Notes under the pieces: model-generated
The model's database searches: none
Told to the model about the DNA's origin: nothing
What the model saw: only the letters and a program-made list of their open reading frames with translations
DNA from: Calditrichia bacterium
GTDB lineage: Bacteria; Calditrichota; Calditrichia; RBG-13-44-9; J075
Assembly: GCA_028284905.1 (NCBI GenBank)
Contig: JANQQU010000063.1
Location: forward strand, 28,226-92,225
DNA: 64,000 nucleotides
Direction: 5' to 3'
Shown: positions 1-8,774 of the stretch, one piece after another
Position numbering within the stretch: position 1 is the first letter of the stretch
Layout: each line of letters opens with the position of its first letter
Translations under genes and position numbers: made by a program

Positions 1-2
1 TT

Positions 3-2834
3 ACCCTGGTTGCTGCTTTCCAGTACTACGGTTTTTTTAGTACGAAAAACCAGTACCGGGATGAGCTGCGCCATAAATCCCAGGATGCGGTTCGCCAGGT
101 TTCCCGTAATTTGCAGGCAAGTATTTGGCTCCATCAAATTGATCAGGCGATCGCCATGCTCGATGAATTGGAGAAGACGCCTGACGTTTCCTTCCTAACT
201 TTGCAAGATTCCAGCCTGAAAGAGTTATATGGATTTCGTTCCCAGGCCTATGATTCCCTGATAAATGTATTCATCAACGAAACAGAAACGATTCGGGATA
301 CCGATGAATTTTTTCTGGTGAAGGAACCGGTGGCCTTTAACGATGTCGTGCTCGGTCATTTACTGGTTGGTTTTAACCATCGCTGGCTGAATGAACGCAT
401 TGCCGCCCGGGAACGGGAGCTGATGATCGTAACCGCGGCATTCGGCGCTTTACTGATGCTGTTGACGCTTATTTTTTCCTACTATATCGCCAAGCCTCAG
501 AAGGTGGCTGCCCGAACTTTGCAGGAATACCAGCCAACTGCAGAATGGCACGGGTTGCCGCTGCTGCCGCGGGGAAATGGAGAAACTGCCCGGCTGATTA
601 AAGCCTTTAACTATGTCGCGGATGAGATGAATTCGCAGTTGCGGGAAAACAACCGTCATCAGCAATTTCTGGAATCGTTTTTCACACTAAGCCCAATTGC
701 TATCCTGATCACCGATACTGCGGGGAAGATACTACGGGTAAATAAATCTGCTGTGGAGTTGTTCGAAACCGGGGAAAGCGAACTGCTCCGAAAATCCCTT
801 GAGGAGCTGCTCGGCGCCAGTGATTACTACTCTCTGAAGCAACACTTTGACAATTCCAATCGCAGTCTGCTTGGTTATGTAACCGTGGTAATGGCCCCGG
901 ATCAAACCCGTAAGGTGCTGGAAATGAATATTGCCATGGTGGAGAATAATCTCGAAGACCGCCTGGAGTATATGATTACGATTATCGACGTTACGGAGAA
1001 GATCGATACCCAATACGAAATTCTGGAAAGCCAGAAAAACCTCAGCAAATCTCACTTTGATCTGCAGGAAAAAACCGACGCTCTGGAAGCGGCCAGTCAG
1101 AAGAATCAGGAATATGCGGAAAAACTAAAGAAGTTATTGCAGGTCTATTATCAGACGATCGATTGCAATACCGTGCCGGAAATCCTCGATTTACTGATTA
1201 CCAACGGCTCCGAGTTGATAAACGCCAGGTATTGTGCGGTATTTCTCTGGGATTATGATAAATCCTTCCTGAAGCCAGTCCGGGCGCTTCCGGAAGCGCA
1301 TCTGGAAAAGCTTGACGCGATTGATGGGGAAGCAGGCATCGTCTGGCAAACCTATGAAAGCAACCAGGCCTATTTTTTGAACAAAATGCAAAATGGCGAT
1401 TTGCAGGAACTGGGATTTGCGGAAGATGATGAATTTTGCCTGGTCTCCGTGCCGATCAGTGATCAGGATTTTCGCTATGGCGTTGTGGTGTATTTGCAGG
1501 ATACTGAGCAATTGTTTACCAATGAAGACGTTCATTTGATTACGACGCTGACCCATCAGGCAGCAATCATGATCGAGAAAATCAACCTGTTGCAGGCGTA
1601 CCAGGGGAATTATCGCCATCCCTCCCAAACGGATATTTTACTGCCGCGCCCTCCGGCCCAGTATTTGCAAAATCAGAAAATGGAAAGCATGGGGACAATT
1701 ATTGGCGGTGTTGCCCATGAATTTAATAATATTTTGGGAATTATTCAGCCAAACCTGGATCTCTTAAAACGGGAAGCCGGTGGAAATGCAGCAATTGAAC
1801 GTCGTATTGGCAGCATCCGCGAAGCAGTGGACCGTGCTGCCGGCTTAACGCGCCGCCTGATGCTTTTTTCCCGGAACCAGCAGTTGAACCGCGCCCCGGT
1901 TTCCCTGAATAAATTGGTGGAACAATTGGCTGAAGCTTTTCGGAAACCGCTGGGGAAATCCTACGAATTGAAAACCGAGTTAGATGGTAATTTGCCGGAC
2001 GTATATATCGACCGAAATCGCATTACCCAGGTATTGATGAACCTGGTGGTAAATGCCCGCGATGCCATGCCGGAAGGCGGTGAAATTACCATTCGAACTT
2101 CAATTCAAAAATTTGTGCCGAACGAAACACCAACGAACGGAAAAAAAGAGTATGTTCAGTTGACAGTTGCCGATAATGGCCCGGGCATCGCCGATGAGCA
2201 GCTGTTTCGAATATTCGATCCATTCTTTACCACCCGGGAAGTTGGTAAAGGTGTCGGATTAGGGCTTTCAGAGGTATATGGTATAATCAAAAGTCACGGT
2301 GGCAGTATACGGGTAGATACGGCATTGCAACAGGGTACTACATTCCACATATATTTAGCGCCTTTTCAGGAAGCGGATATAAACAGGAAAACGGGCGGCG
2401 CTATTGTCCCACCTACCGGCAAAAAAGACTCCGGCCGAATTTTAGTAGTAGACGACGAAGCGATGCAGCGCGCATCCCTGAAATCCTCCCTGGAATATCT
2501 CGGCTATGTAGTCGTCGTCGCAGAAGGCGGAAAAGATGCGCTTGCTATCCTAAAAGATGATAACGACTTTGATATTGCCATTGTAGATTATAATATGCCT
2601 GAGATGGACGGGGTAGAAACGATTCGAAATTTGCGAAAAATGGATGACCGTGTTAATGTTATATTAACCAGCGGCACTGCCCAGCGCGAGTTATTACGGC
2701 AACAGCATTCCGATATTCAGGGATTTCTGTCCAAACCATATCATTTGGAAACTCTGGAAGCGCTGTTGAATAAAATAACCAATGGCGCGGGCAGCAGGGA
2801 AGAACAACAAGTGAGTAATACAGATAAACAATGA
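3..2834 (+). CDS. Hybrid sensor histidine kinase/response regulator (PAS-GAF-HisKA-HATPase-REC), 5' partial
   Basis: Partial: the frame is open from base 3, so the N-terminus and first membrane helix lie off the left edge. The visible 943 residues show an extracytoplasmic sensor segment, a membrane helix (about 140-163), a HAMP-like linker, a PAS domain (from about 222, LSPIAILITD), a coiled coil and a GAF domain (about 378-530). Then come HisKA with phospho-acceptor His572 (GGVAHEFNN), HATPase_c (NLVVNARDAMP, DNGPGIAD, GVGLGLS) and a C-terminal receiver with DDE, Asp862 (VDYNMPEMDG) and Lys in LSKPY. It should autophosphorylate and pass phosphate to its own receiver; there is no DNA-binding output domain, so a phosphotransfer partner or separate regulator is expected. 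The stop overlaps the next start in ATGA, so the two are translationally coupled. The ligand cannot be read from sequence. Confidence 0.93.
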   Translation, partial: TLVAAFQYYGFFSTKNQYRDELRHKSQDAVRQVSRNLQASIWLHQIDQAIAMLDELEKTPDVSFLTLQDSSLKELYGFRSQAYDSLINVFINETETIRDTDEFFLVKEPVAFNDVVLGHLLVGFNHRWLNERIAARERELMIVTAAFGALLMLLTLIFSYYIAKPQKVAARTLQEYQPTAEWHGLPLLPRGNGETARLIKAFNYVADEMNSQLRENNRHQQFLESFFTLSPIAILITDTAGKILRVNKSAVELFETGESELLRKSLEELLGASDYYSLKQHFDNSNRSLLGYVTVVMAPDQTRKVLEMNIAMVENNLEDRLEYMITIIDVTEKIDTQYEILESQKNLSKSHFDLQEKTDALEAASQKNQEYAEKLKKLLQVYYQTIDCNTVPEILDLLITNGSELINARYCAVFLWDYDKSFLKPVRALPEAHLEKLDAIDGEAGIVWQTYESNQAYFLNKMQNGDLQELGFAEDDEFCLVSVPISDQDFRYGVVVYLQDTEQLFTNEDVHLITTLTHQAAIMIEKINLLQAYQGNYRHPSQTDILLPRPPAQYLQNQKMESMGTIIGGVAHEFNNILGIIQPNLDLLKREAGGNAAIERRIGSIREAVDRAAGLTRRLMLFSRNQQLNRAPVSLNKLVEQLAEAFRKPLGKSYELKTELDGNLPDVYIDRNRITQVLMNLVVNARDAMPEGGEITIRTSIQKFVPNETPTNGKKEYVQLTVADNGPGIADEQLFRIFDPFFTTREVGKGVGLGLSEVYGIIKSHGGSIRVDTALQQGTTFHIYLAPFQEADINRKTGGAIVPPTGKKDSGRILVVDDEAMQRASLKSSLEYLGYVVVVAEGGKDALAILKDDNDFDIAIVDYNMPEMDGVETIRNLRKMDDRVNVILTSGTAQRELLRQQHSDIQGFLSKPYHLETLEALLNKITNGAGSREEQQVSNTDKQ

Positions 2835-5647
2835 AGCGACTAATTGATACATTTTCTTTACGGGGGCGAATTTGGTTAATGGCAATAGGCATTTGGATGA
2901 TTGTTGCCATCATCTCTTTAGTGGATTTCTTTGCCCATAAAAATACCCTGGAAAATTTATTTTGGCATAAAGCCAATACAGTGATACAAACAGTTGCCGT
3001 TAACCTGGAAAGCGGCGAGTGGCAGGACGGCTTTTTGCAACAGGCACTGGCCGCCGGGGAAAATGCGCCGGACGTAGCGTTTTTATACGTGGAGGATTCC
3101 ACCGCAGCGGCTGTCTATAAATTGCATACGGAAAAATTTGCAGGGCAGCTGCAAACCTTCCTGCAAAATAATGATATGCAACAACGCAGTGAGAACTTGC
3201 TGCTCATTAAACATCCGCTGTTTTTTAACGAAGTGCCCGGCGGGACGGTCATCGCAGGGTTTAACACCCAGTGGATTAACGCCCGGCAGACTGAGCGCAT
3301 CAACCTTACCTTAATGATCGTCGGTGGATTTTCTCTCTTCCTCTTTATTTTTACCTTTCTAATGGCCAGATATGTTACCGAACCGATCAGCTGGGCAACC
3401 AAGAAAATTCATCGTTATCGCGAGGGTAAAGGCAAATCCTATGTTCGCCTGGCGGATGGCGGCAATGGCGATATCTTTGAATTAGGCCGCGCTTTTAACC
3501 ATCTGGCGGATAATATCGATGAGCAGATGGAAAGCGCTACGCAATATCAAAACTACCTGGAAGCGTTCTTCTCCTTAAGCCCGACACCCTTGCTGATTAC
3601 TGACACTGTCGGGAATATCGAAAAGGCAAATCATAACGCCTCAATGCTTTTTGAAATTGAACCGGAACGTTTGCTGAATAGCAATCTGCAGGCACTAATC
3701 GGCCCGGGCAATTTTAACGTTATTAAGAATCAGATCAATGAATCCGGCTCGGATATTAAAGGATATGTCGGGGTGCTGCCTTCCAGCAGCGGCGATCAAA
3801 AGATTGTTGAGATCAACCTGTCCCTGTTGTATAACAGCCAGCGAGTGCTGCAGAATTATATCATTTCGATCGTCAACATCACCGACAATATTCAAACTCA
3901 ACATGAAATTCTTGCCAGCCAAATAAATCGCGCCAAACTGGACCGGGAAATACAGGAGACCTTCCTGAAAACCCGTGAGGAAAATAAACGCCTCAATACC
4001 ATTATTCAGTTAAACCAGGAAACAATCGAGCAGGATTCCGCCGGTAAGATTCTCGACATGCTGGTTTCCCACGGCAAGGATTTAATCGATGCCCGGGAAT
4101 GCATTGTGTTTATTTGGGAGAAAAACCAGCGGGCATTAATTCCGGCAAAAACTTCCCCATCGACAAAGCTGAAACAGCTGAAAACGATCCAGAGCAGCGA
4201 TGGACTGATTTGGCGGACATTCCGGGAAAACCAACCGTTTATCTGGAAGAACTCTGCACTGGAAGCGCTGGATTATGAGGAGCTCGGTCTGGACAAGACC
4301 GGAAAATATGATTTGTATACTGCACCGATTGGCGTGGAAGAATTCCAGTATGGGGTTATCGTCTACATCCAGCATGCACCGAAGGCTTTTTCCGTCGATG
4401 ATCTACAAATTATTGCCCGCTTCGCCCGTCAGGCGGGCATGGCGCTGAACAAGTTCTTCCTCTCCCAAAAAATGAAGGATCGCAACGATTCGTTGCGCCG
4501 CCTGAACGGAGAGCTGCATAAAACCCGGCAGAAAGCGATTAAGCTGGAAAAAATGGCCAATCTTGGCCGCCTGATCGGTGGCGTCGCCCATGATTTCAAT
4601 AACATCATTGGCATCATCAAACCAAATGTCGATTTGCTGAAAATGGGCACGGCAAACTATCCGGACTTGCAAAAACGCATTCTGATAATCAAGGATGCTG
4701 TCGATAACGCTACCGGCCTTATCCGTCAGCTGTTTATGGCTTCCCGGAATCAGCAGGAAGAGCGAATATCCGTCCAGCCGAGTGAATTTATTGAGCAGGT
4801 GCTGGAAATGTTCCGCCGCCTGATGGGCAAGAAGATTACCGTAGAAACCGAACTGGGAGAAAATATTCCCCGGATTATCGCCGATCCGGTACAGCTGCAG
4901 CAGGTCTTGATGAATTTGGCGATCAACGCTCGCGATGCTATCGCCAAAAGCGGTACGATTACCTTTATCACGTCCCTGGAAAACTACGCCCCGGCCGATA
5001 GCGAGGCACCGCCGAAACCTTATGTGCGCATCAGCGTGAAGGATACCGGCGGGGGAATTTCCCGGCAAAATATGCGCCGCATCTTCGAACCGTTCTTTAC
5101 CACTAAGGAAACCGGGAAAGGTACTGGCCTGGGGCTTTCCATCGTTATGGATATCGTAAAAAGTCACAATGGCTTCATCGATATAGATACCAAGCTGGGA
5201 CGAGGCACTACATTCCATATTTATATTCCCCCGGCACCAATGCCGAAAAAGAAATCGAAACCGGGTGCTACCGTGCTGGTCGTGGATGATGAAGCGCTTT
5301 TCCGGGAATCTCTGCAGGACTCTCTGAAGTCTCTGGGCTACAATGTTTACCAGGCTGCGGACGGAGAAGCGGCACTGCGCCGGGTAAAAGAGAAAAAGAA
5401 GATCGACCTGGCAATTGTAGACTTAACAATGCCGCAATTAAATGGGATTGCCACGATTCGCTCGATTCAGGAAATAGCCCCGGATATGCGTATTCTCCTT
5501 TCCAGTGGATATAATGACAAGGAGAACCTGATACACGAACATGTAAATATCCATGGATTTCTGCCAAAACCATATAACCTGGAAGAGCTGGAAGATATTG
5601 TCAAACAAGCGCTGAGTGCGAAACAATCTGAGCCTTCTTCTTCATAG
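2831..5647 (+). CDS. Hybrid sensor histidine kinase/response regulator, tandem paralogue
   Basis: Complete 938-residue paralogue of the preceding kinase with the same domain order. Membrane helix 1 (about 14-34), an extracytoplasmic segment, helix 2 (about 159-180) and HAMP are followed by PAS (from about 240, LSPTPLLITD), coiled coil and GAF (about 400-545). HisKA has His587 (GGVAHDFNN), HATPase_c has NLAINARDAI, DTGGGIS and GTGLGLS, and the receiver has DDE, Asp864 (VDLTMPQLNG) and Lys in LPKPY. The ATG sits in the 4-base ATGA overlap with the upstream stop. Both kinases keep all catalytic residues, so neither looks like a decoy. The conserved layout of the sensor region suggests related signals, possibly as a heterodimer; that is inference. 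A 9-bp hairpin spans the stop codon. Confidence 0.93.
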   Translation: MKRLIDTFSLRGRIWLMAIGIWMIVAIISLVDFFAHKNTLENLFWHKANTVIQTVAVNLESGEWQDGFLQQALAAGENAPDVAFLYVEDSTAAAVYKLHTEKFAGQLQTFLQNNDMQQRSENLLLIKHPLFFNEVPGGTVIAGFNTQWINARQTERINLTLMIVGGFSLFLFIFTFLMARYVTEPISWATKKIHRYREGKGKSYVRLADGGNGDIFELGRAFNHLADNIDEQMESATQYQNYLEAFFSLSPTPLLITDTVGNIEKANHNASMLFEIEPERLLNSNLQALIGPGNFNVIKNQINESGSDIKGYVGVLPSSSGDQKIVEINLSLLYNSQRVLQNYIISIVNITDNIQTQHEILASQINRAKLDREIQETFLKTREENKRLNTIIQLNQETIEQDSAGKILDMLVSHGKDLIDARECIVFIWEKNQRALIPAKTSPSTKLKQLKTIQSSDGLIWRTFRENQPFIWKNSALEALDYEELGLDKTGKYDLYTAPIGVEEFQYGVIVYIQHAPKAFSVDDLQIIARFARQAGMALNKFFLSQKMKDRNDSLRRLNGELHKTRQKAIKLEKMANLGRLIGGVAHDFNNIIGIIKPNVDLLKMGTANYPDLQKRILIIKDAVDNATGLIRQLFMASRNQQEERISVQPSEFIEQVLEMFRRLMGKKITVETELGENIPRIIADPVQLQQVLMNLAINARDAIAKSGTITFITSLENYAPADSEAPPKPYVRISVKDTGGGISRQNMRRIFEPFFTTKETGKGTGLGLSIVMDIVKSHNGFIDIDTKLGRGTTFHIYIPPAPMPKKKSKPGATVLVVDDEALFRESLQDSLKSLGYNVYQAADGEAALRRVKEKKKIDLAIVDLTMPQLNGIATIRSIQEIAPDMRILLSSGYNDKENLIHEHVNIHGFLPKPYNLEELEDIVKQALSAKQSEPSSS

Positions 5648-5657
5648 CGAAGAAGGC
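5632..5657. terminator. Stop-codon-spanning hairpin, no T-tract
   Basis: GCCTTCTTC and GAAGAAGGC form a perfect 9-bp stem around an 8-base loop that contains the TAG stop of the second kinase. No run of T follows, so it is not a classical intrinsic terminator. It could stabilise the mRNA 3' end or act with Rho. Confidence 0.4.
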
Positions 5658-6123
5658 GAATTAAGGAAGATATTCGCTTCGCGCTCCTTTGATTTATTGT
5701 AATATTGCCGCCCTGAAATACTACCCTCCGAGAAAATTATCTCCATTAGAAATCATTCTTTCACCGGAAAACAAAACAAGCTTACAGCCTCGAAAGGGGC
5801 AAAATCAAGTTTATCAGTTTGATTTTTTGATCTAAATCATATAAATTCGAAAAGTACTTTATATTTTAGACGGATATGGCCGGATGGCGCAGTTGTTGTA
5901 ATCGCCTGTTCCGGAAAGGTGGTTTGGGGATTACCTTTCCAATAATGAGATTAAAATTAAACTTTATAAATAAGACTCAACGCCTGCACTTTCATTTCTA
6001 TTTATTTCCGTCCATATATAATATCTGCTATTTATCAGAAGTGATTTAGGGGAGAGGTTGCATCGTTCTTTGCAGCCGGTTTTAATTTATCAATGCGAAT
6101 TACAAGTTGGATACGAAACAGAG
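5658..6123. other. Non-coding stretch after the kinase pair
   Basis: AT-rich spacer with no credible ORF. It includes an 8-bp hairpin (GGAAAGGT/ACCTTTCC near 5914-5941). A stretch near 5879 (GGCCGGATGGCGCAGTTG) resembles the 5' end of a tRNA but has no T-arm or acceptor partner. No promoter could be assigned confidently. Confidence 0.5.
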
Positions 6124-6249
6124 GGAATGTCCAATATTCAACGCCCAATATCGAATGTCAAAGTAATCAACGATCGAAACATATCAGCTTTTAAATGTTT
6201 TACTTCGACATTGGAAATTCATTATTCAAAATTGGATATTGAATTGTTT
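6124..6249. repeat. Heptamer-reiterated imperfect inverted repeat
   Basis: The left arm reads as six consecutive 7-base words of type nnAAnnn (GGAATGT, CCAATAT, TCAACGC, CCAATAT, CGAATGT, CAAAGTA; 6124-6165). The right arm (6201-6249) reads as seven words of type nnnTTnn (such as ACATTGG, AAATTGG, ATATTGA). The arms are imperfectly complementary, so the locus folds into a long hairpin around about 35 bases. It lies just upstream of the SatD-family gene. Same design as 27649-27748. Confidence 0.75.
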
Positions 6250-6308
6250 TAATCTTGAACTTGGCATTTGCATTATTTGTATTAATCAACTATTAGCCGG
6301 GTATTCCA

Positions 6309-7001
6309 ATGAAGATGGACGATAAACTTTATGCAGTAATAATTGGGGATGTTGCCGGTTCCAAACGCCTGAGCAGCCGGAATCGTTACCAGACGCAATT
6401 ATTTATGAAATCTGCCATTGTGCAGATCAACGAAGAATTTGCCGATCATATTGAAGCGCCTTTTACGATTACTAAGGGTGACGAATTTCAGGGATTGATT
6501 ACCAATCTGGAAGTTGCCTTTAAGGTTGTAATGGCCCTGGAAAAATTGACCTTCCCGGTCAAGCTGCGCTTTGGCATCGGTGTCGGTAACATCTACCGGA
6601 TGGGCGGAATCCTACCGATCGAAATGGATGGACCTGCTTTCCACCGGGCCAACTACGCGCTCAACGATGCGAAAAAGAAAAAGCAGGACTATTTCCTGCA
6701 CAGCAATGAAGAAACCCTCGATATTCTCGCCAACACTGTTTTCCATTTAATGACCGCAATTAAACTTCGCTGGAACGAGCGTCACTATCGTTTGTTTTGG
6801 CGCTATAAAGATCTGGGGACGTATCGTCAGGTCGCGGAACTGGAGAATGTTACCCCACAGGCAATTTGTGAGGCGCTAAAAAATACCCGTGCCTTATATG
6901 TGAAGTCTGCAGAGGAAAACTTGCTGGAATATTTTCGCAAATTCCCTGTATGCACGGCTCATTTTTCCGAAGAAGCGCTGGAAGAAAACGAATTGAGCTG
7001 A
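6309..7001 (+). CDS. SatD family protein
   Basis: 230 residues. The N-terminal block YAVIIGDVAGSKRL, then FTITKGDEFQGLI and RFGIGVGNI, match the SatD family, whose core resembles a nucleotide-cyclase fold; no enzymatic activity is established for it. The C-terminal 50 residues (TYRQVAELENVTPQAICEAL) look like a helix-turn-helix, suggesting DNA binding. SatD is classically paired with a small membrane protein (DUF3307-type), which is absent here, so it appears to stand alone. The 3' end overlaps the convergent CPBP gene by 43 bases. The start ATG follows a weak ribosome site; an ATG two codons later is also possible. Confidence 0.8.
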   Translation: MKMDDKLYAVIIGDVAGSKRLSSRNRYQTQLFMKSAIVQINEEFADHIEAPFTITKGDEFQGLITNLEVAFKVVMALEKLTFPVKLRFGIGVGNIYRMGGILPIEMDGPAFHRANYALNDAKKKKQDYFLHSNEETLDILANTVFHLMTAIKLRWNERHYRLFWRYKDLGTYRQVAELENVTPQAICEALKNTRALYVKSAEENLLEYFRKFPVCTAHFSEEALEENELS

Positions 7002-7846
7002 ATGTAATATTCGGTGATATACCTTACGCCACTATAAACCACCAGGCCGGCTAATACCAGCAGGAATGGGGATACGTGGCCATTCCATTCGTAAAACGGC
7101 AGCAGCTCGTTAAAATCGCTGTTATAATAAATCAGCGCAATTGAGTTGCTGATCGCGTGGCAGAGAATCGCCGGCAAAATACTGCCGGTTCTCCAGGTTA
7201 AATATCCCAACATAAATCCGAACAGAAATGTTTGTACCGACTGGTAGGGGTTCAGGTGAATGAACGCCCAGATCAGGCTGGTATATATCACTGCCTTGGT
7301 AACATCAATCCCTTCTTCCAGAATCCCTTGTAAAAACCCCCGAAAAATCGACTCTTCGACAAGTGCAGCGAGGATAATTACCCCGAGAATCAGGAGAAAC
7401 ATCTCGAGCATATCGGTCGCCCGGAAGGCCGTTTCCATGCTGCTGACCCATTCTTCCGGCATCGGTGCAAACAGGCGAATGAGCCGATCCAGTTCATCAA
7501 TAAGCACTGTTAAACCGAGGCCAATCGCCGCACTCATACCGAGAATATTGCGCGGCACCGGTTGCCAGCGGAACATTGTTGGGAGAGAGAGCTCCCGCAT
7601 CCTTAAATAAATAATGGGAAAGATGATCAGGCTTGCTTCCCCGATAACGAAAGCGAATTTGATCCCCAACGGATCAAACTGACCGCTGCTTGGGTCTCCG
7701 GGAAACATGGAGATAACCAGCAATTCCGGTATTACCGAGAAAAAATAGCTGCAAAGGATGACAATGCCCGCTTCGGCAGGATTGATCGAAGGCTGTTCGT
7801 TTTCCGGGTGTGGATTATTGTTTGGGTTATCCGGGTTCATATCCAT
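6959..7846 (-). CDS. CPBP family intramembrane metalloprotease
   Basis: About 295 residues, mostly membrane helices. The CPBP (CAAX protease and bacteriocin-processing) motifs are present: AALVEESIFRGFLQG (EExxxR motif), FIHLN (FxxxH) and CHAISN (HxxxN). Members are membrane glutamic proteases of mostly unknown substrate. The N-terminal tail is Pro/Asn-rich (MDMNPDNPNNN) and probably cytoplasmic. I chose ATG at 7846 because the longer frame from 7879 begins with TTG; ATG at 7840 is equally plausible. The start overlaps the end of the RNA methyltransferase gene, indicating cotranscription, and the 3' end overlaps the SatD-family gene tail to tail. Confidence 0.85.
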   Translation of the reverse strand: MDMNPDNPNNNPHPENEQPSINPAEAGIVILCSYFFSVIPELLVISMFPGDPSSGQFDPLGIKFAFVIGEASLIIFPIIYLRMRELSLPTMFRWQPVPRNILGMSAAIGLGLTVLIDELDRLIRLFAPMPEEWVSSMETAFRATDMLEMFLLILGVIILAALVEESIFRGFLQGILEEGIDVTKAVIYTSLIWAFIHLNPYQSVQTFLFGFMLGYLTWRTGSILPAILCHAISNSIALIYYNSDFNELLPFYEWNGHVSPFLLVLAGLVVYSGVRYITEYYIQLNSFSSSASSEK

Positions 7847-8645
7847 CCGTTTCGTTTGCCGGGTAAATTTGTTCTGCAATATAATGCATAATTACCCCAC
7901 CGGCTATCGCTACATTTAATGATTCCGCCTGACCGAATCCGGGAATCGTGATCACATCATCGCTCTGGGAGAGCAAATCGTCGGAAAGTCCGTGGGCTTC
8001 GCTGCCTAGAAGTATAATTGCCGGCTGGCGAATTTGCAGGGCCGGCAGCCCTTTCCCATTTTTTAGAGCTGTGGTGACAATGCGAAAACCCTCTTTTTGC
8101 AGCTGTGGGAGCAATTCCTGAAAATTGACATCCTGGTAAACCGGTAGGTGAAAGAGGGAGCCCATGGTGCTCCGGACAACTTTGCTGTTAAAAGGATCGA
8201 CGCAATCCTCGGAAAGTAAAATACCCTGCACGCCGTACCAGTCAGCAGTGCGAATGAGAGTACCGAGATTACCAGGATCCCGCACGCTTTGCAGGGCGAG
8301 AATAAAATTGCAATCCTCCAGCTGCTTTACAATATCTTGTGGTGCCGGCAAAGTTAGCACAAGGGCAATGCCCTGCGGAGATGGCGTATCACTGATCTTC
8401 TGGAAATGGCGCTCCGGGAGAATGCGCCAGGGAATGTTCCGCTCGTCCAGCATCGCCCGGAAAGTCGGCCAGCGATTGTCACTGGAAAATGTTTCGCTGA
8501 GAAATGCCGCTTCAATCTCCCGGGAGGCATTCAGAGCATCCTGGCAGATGCGACTACCTTCCACCAGAAATTGCCCGGCCTGGCGCCGCCCTTTTTTTGT
8601 TAACAGCGGTAAATATTGTTTCCAGCTTAAGGTGTTGTTTTCCAT
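7827..8645 (-). CDS. TrmH/SpoU family RNA 2'-O-methyltransferase
   Basis: 272 residues. The N-terminal ~100 residues form a substrate-binding domain (GQFLVEGSRICQDALN). The C-terminal SPOUT knot contains motif 1 (LQSVRDPGNLGTLIRTADW), motif 2 (IILLGSEAHGL) and motif 3 (IPGFGQAESLNVAIAGGVIM), which bind S-adenosylmethionine and catalyse ribose 2'-O-methylation of rRNA or tRNA. The target nucleotide cannot be deduced; the layout is closest to RlmB/TsnR-like members. It is in an operon with the ABC-F gene upstream and CPBP downstream, so it may be part of a translation-associated unit. Confidence 0.92.
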   Translation of the reverse strand: MENNTLSWKQYLPLLTKKGRRQAGQFLVEGSRICQDALNASREIEAAFLSETFSSDNRWPTFRAMLDERNIPWRILPERHFQKISDTPSPQGIALVLTLPAPQDIVKQLEDCNFILALQSVRDPGNLGTLIRTADWYGVQGILLSEDCVDPFNSKVVRSTMGSLFHLPVYQDVNFQELLPQLQKEGFRIVTTALKNGKGLPALQIRQPAIILLGSEAHGLSDDLLSQSDDVITIPGFGQAESLNVAIAGGVIMHYIAEQIYPANETDGYEPG

Positions 8646-8667
8646 CGGTATTTTGGCCGTTATTACC

Positions 8668-8757
8668 TTAATGAGCGGGGCAAATTCCCAGGGATATTTG
8701 CCAAAGAAATGAGAATATGATTAAACCCAATACTGTATAACTAAATAGTTTTTTCAT
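8668..8757 (-). CDS. Possible 29-residue membrane peptide
   Basis: Short ATG-initiated frame between the ABC-F stop and the methyltransferase start: MKKLFSYTVLGLIIFSFL at the N-terminus, ending GICPAH. It has two lysines followed by about 18 hydrophobic residues, like a single-pass membrane peptide or signal anchor. It begins 17 bases after the ABC-F gene and ends 22 bases before the next gene, so it fits the operon. An AGG about 10 bases upstream is a weak ribosome site. Homologues and expression are unknown; it could be chance. Confidence 0.35.
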   Translation of the reverse strand: MKKLFSYTVLGLIIFSFLWQISLGICPAH

Positions 8758-8774
8758 CTGAAATGACCTGTCAA

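Noticed and set aside
4403..5218. Long antisense frame (271 codons) under the second kinase
   Set aside because: Lies wholly opposite a well-supported gene, has no recognisable domain and no ribosome site; a codon-bias shadow.
5879..5945. tRNA-like 5' segment (GGCCGGATGGCGCAGTTG)
   Set aside because: No anticodon arm, T-arm or acceptor partner follows; only a separate 8-bp hairpin.
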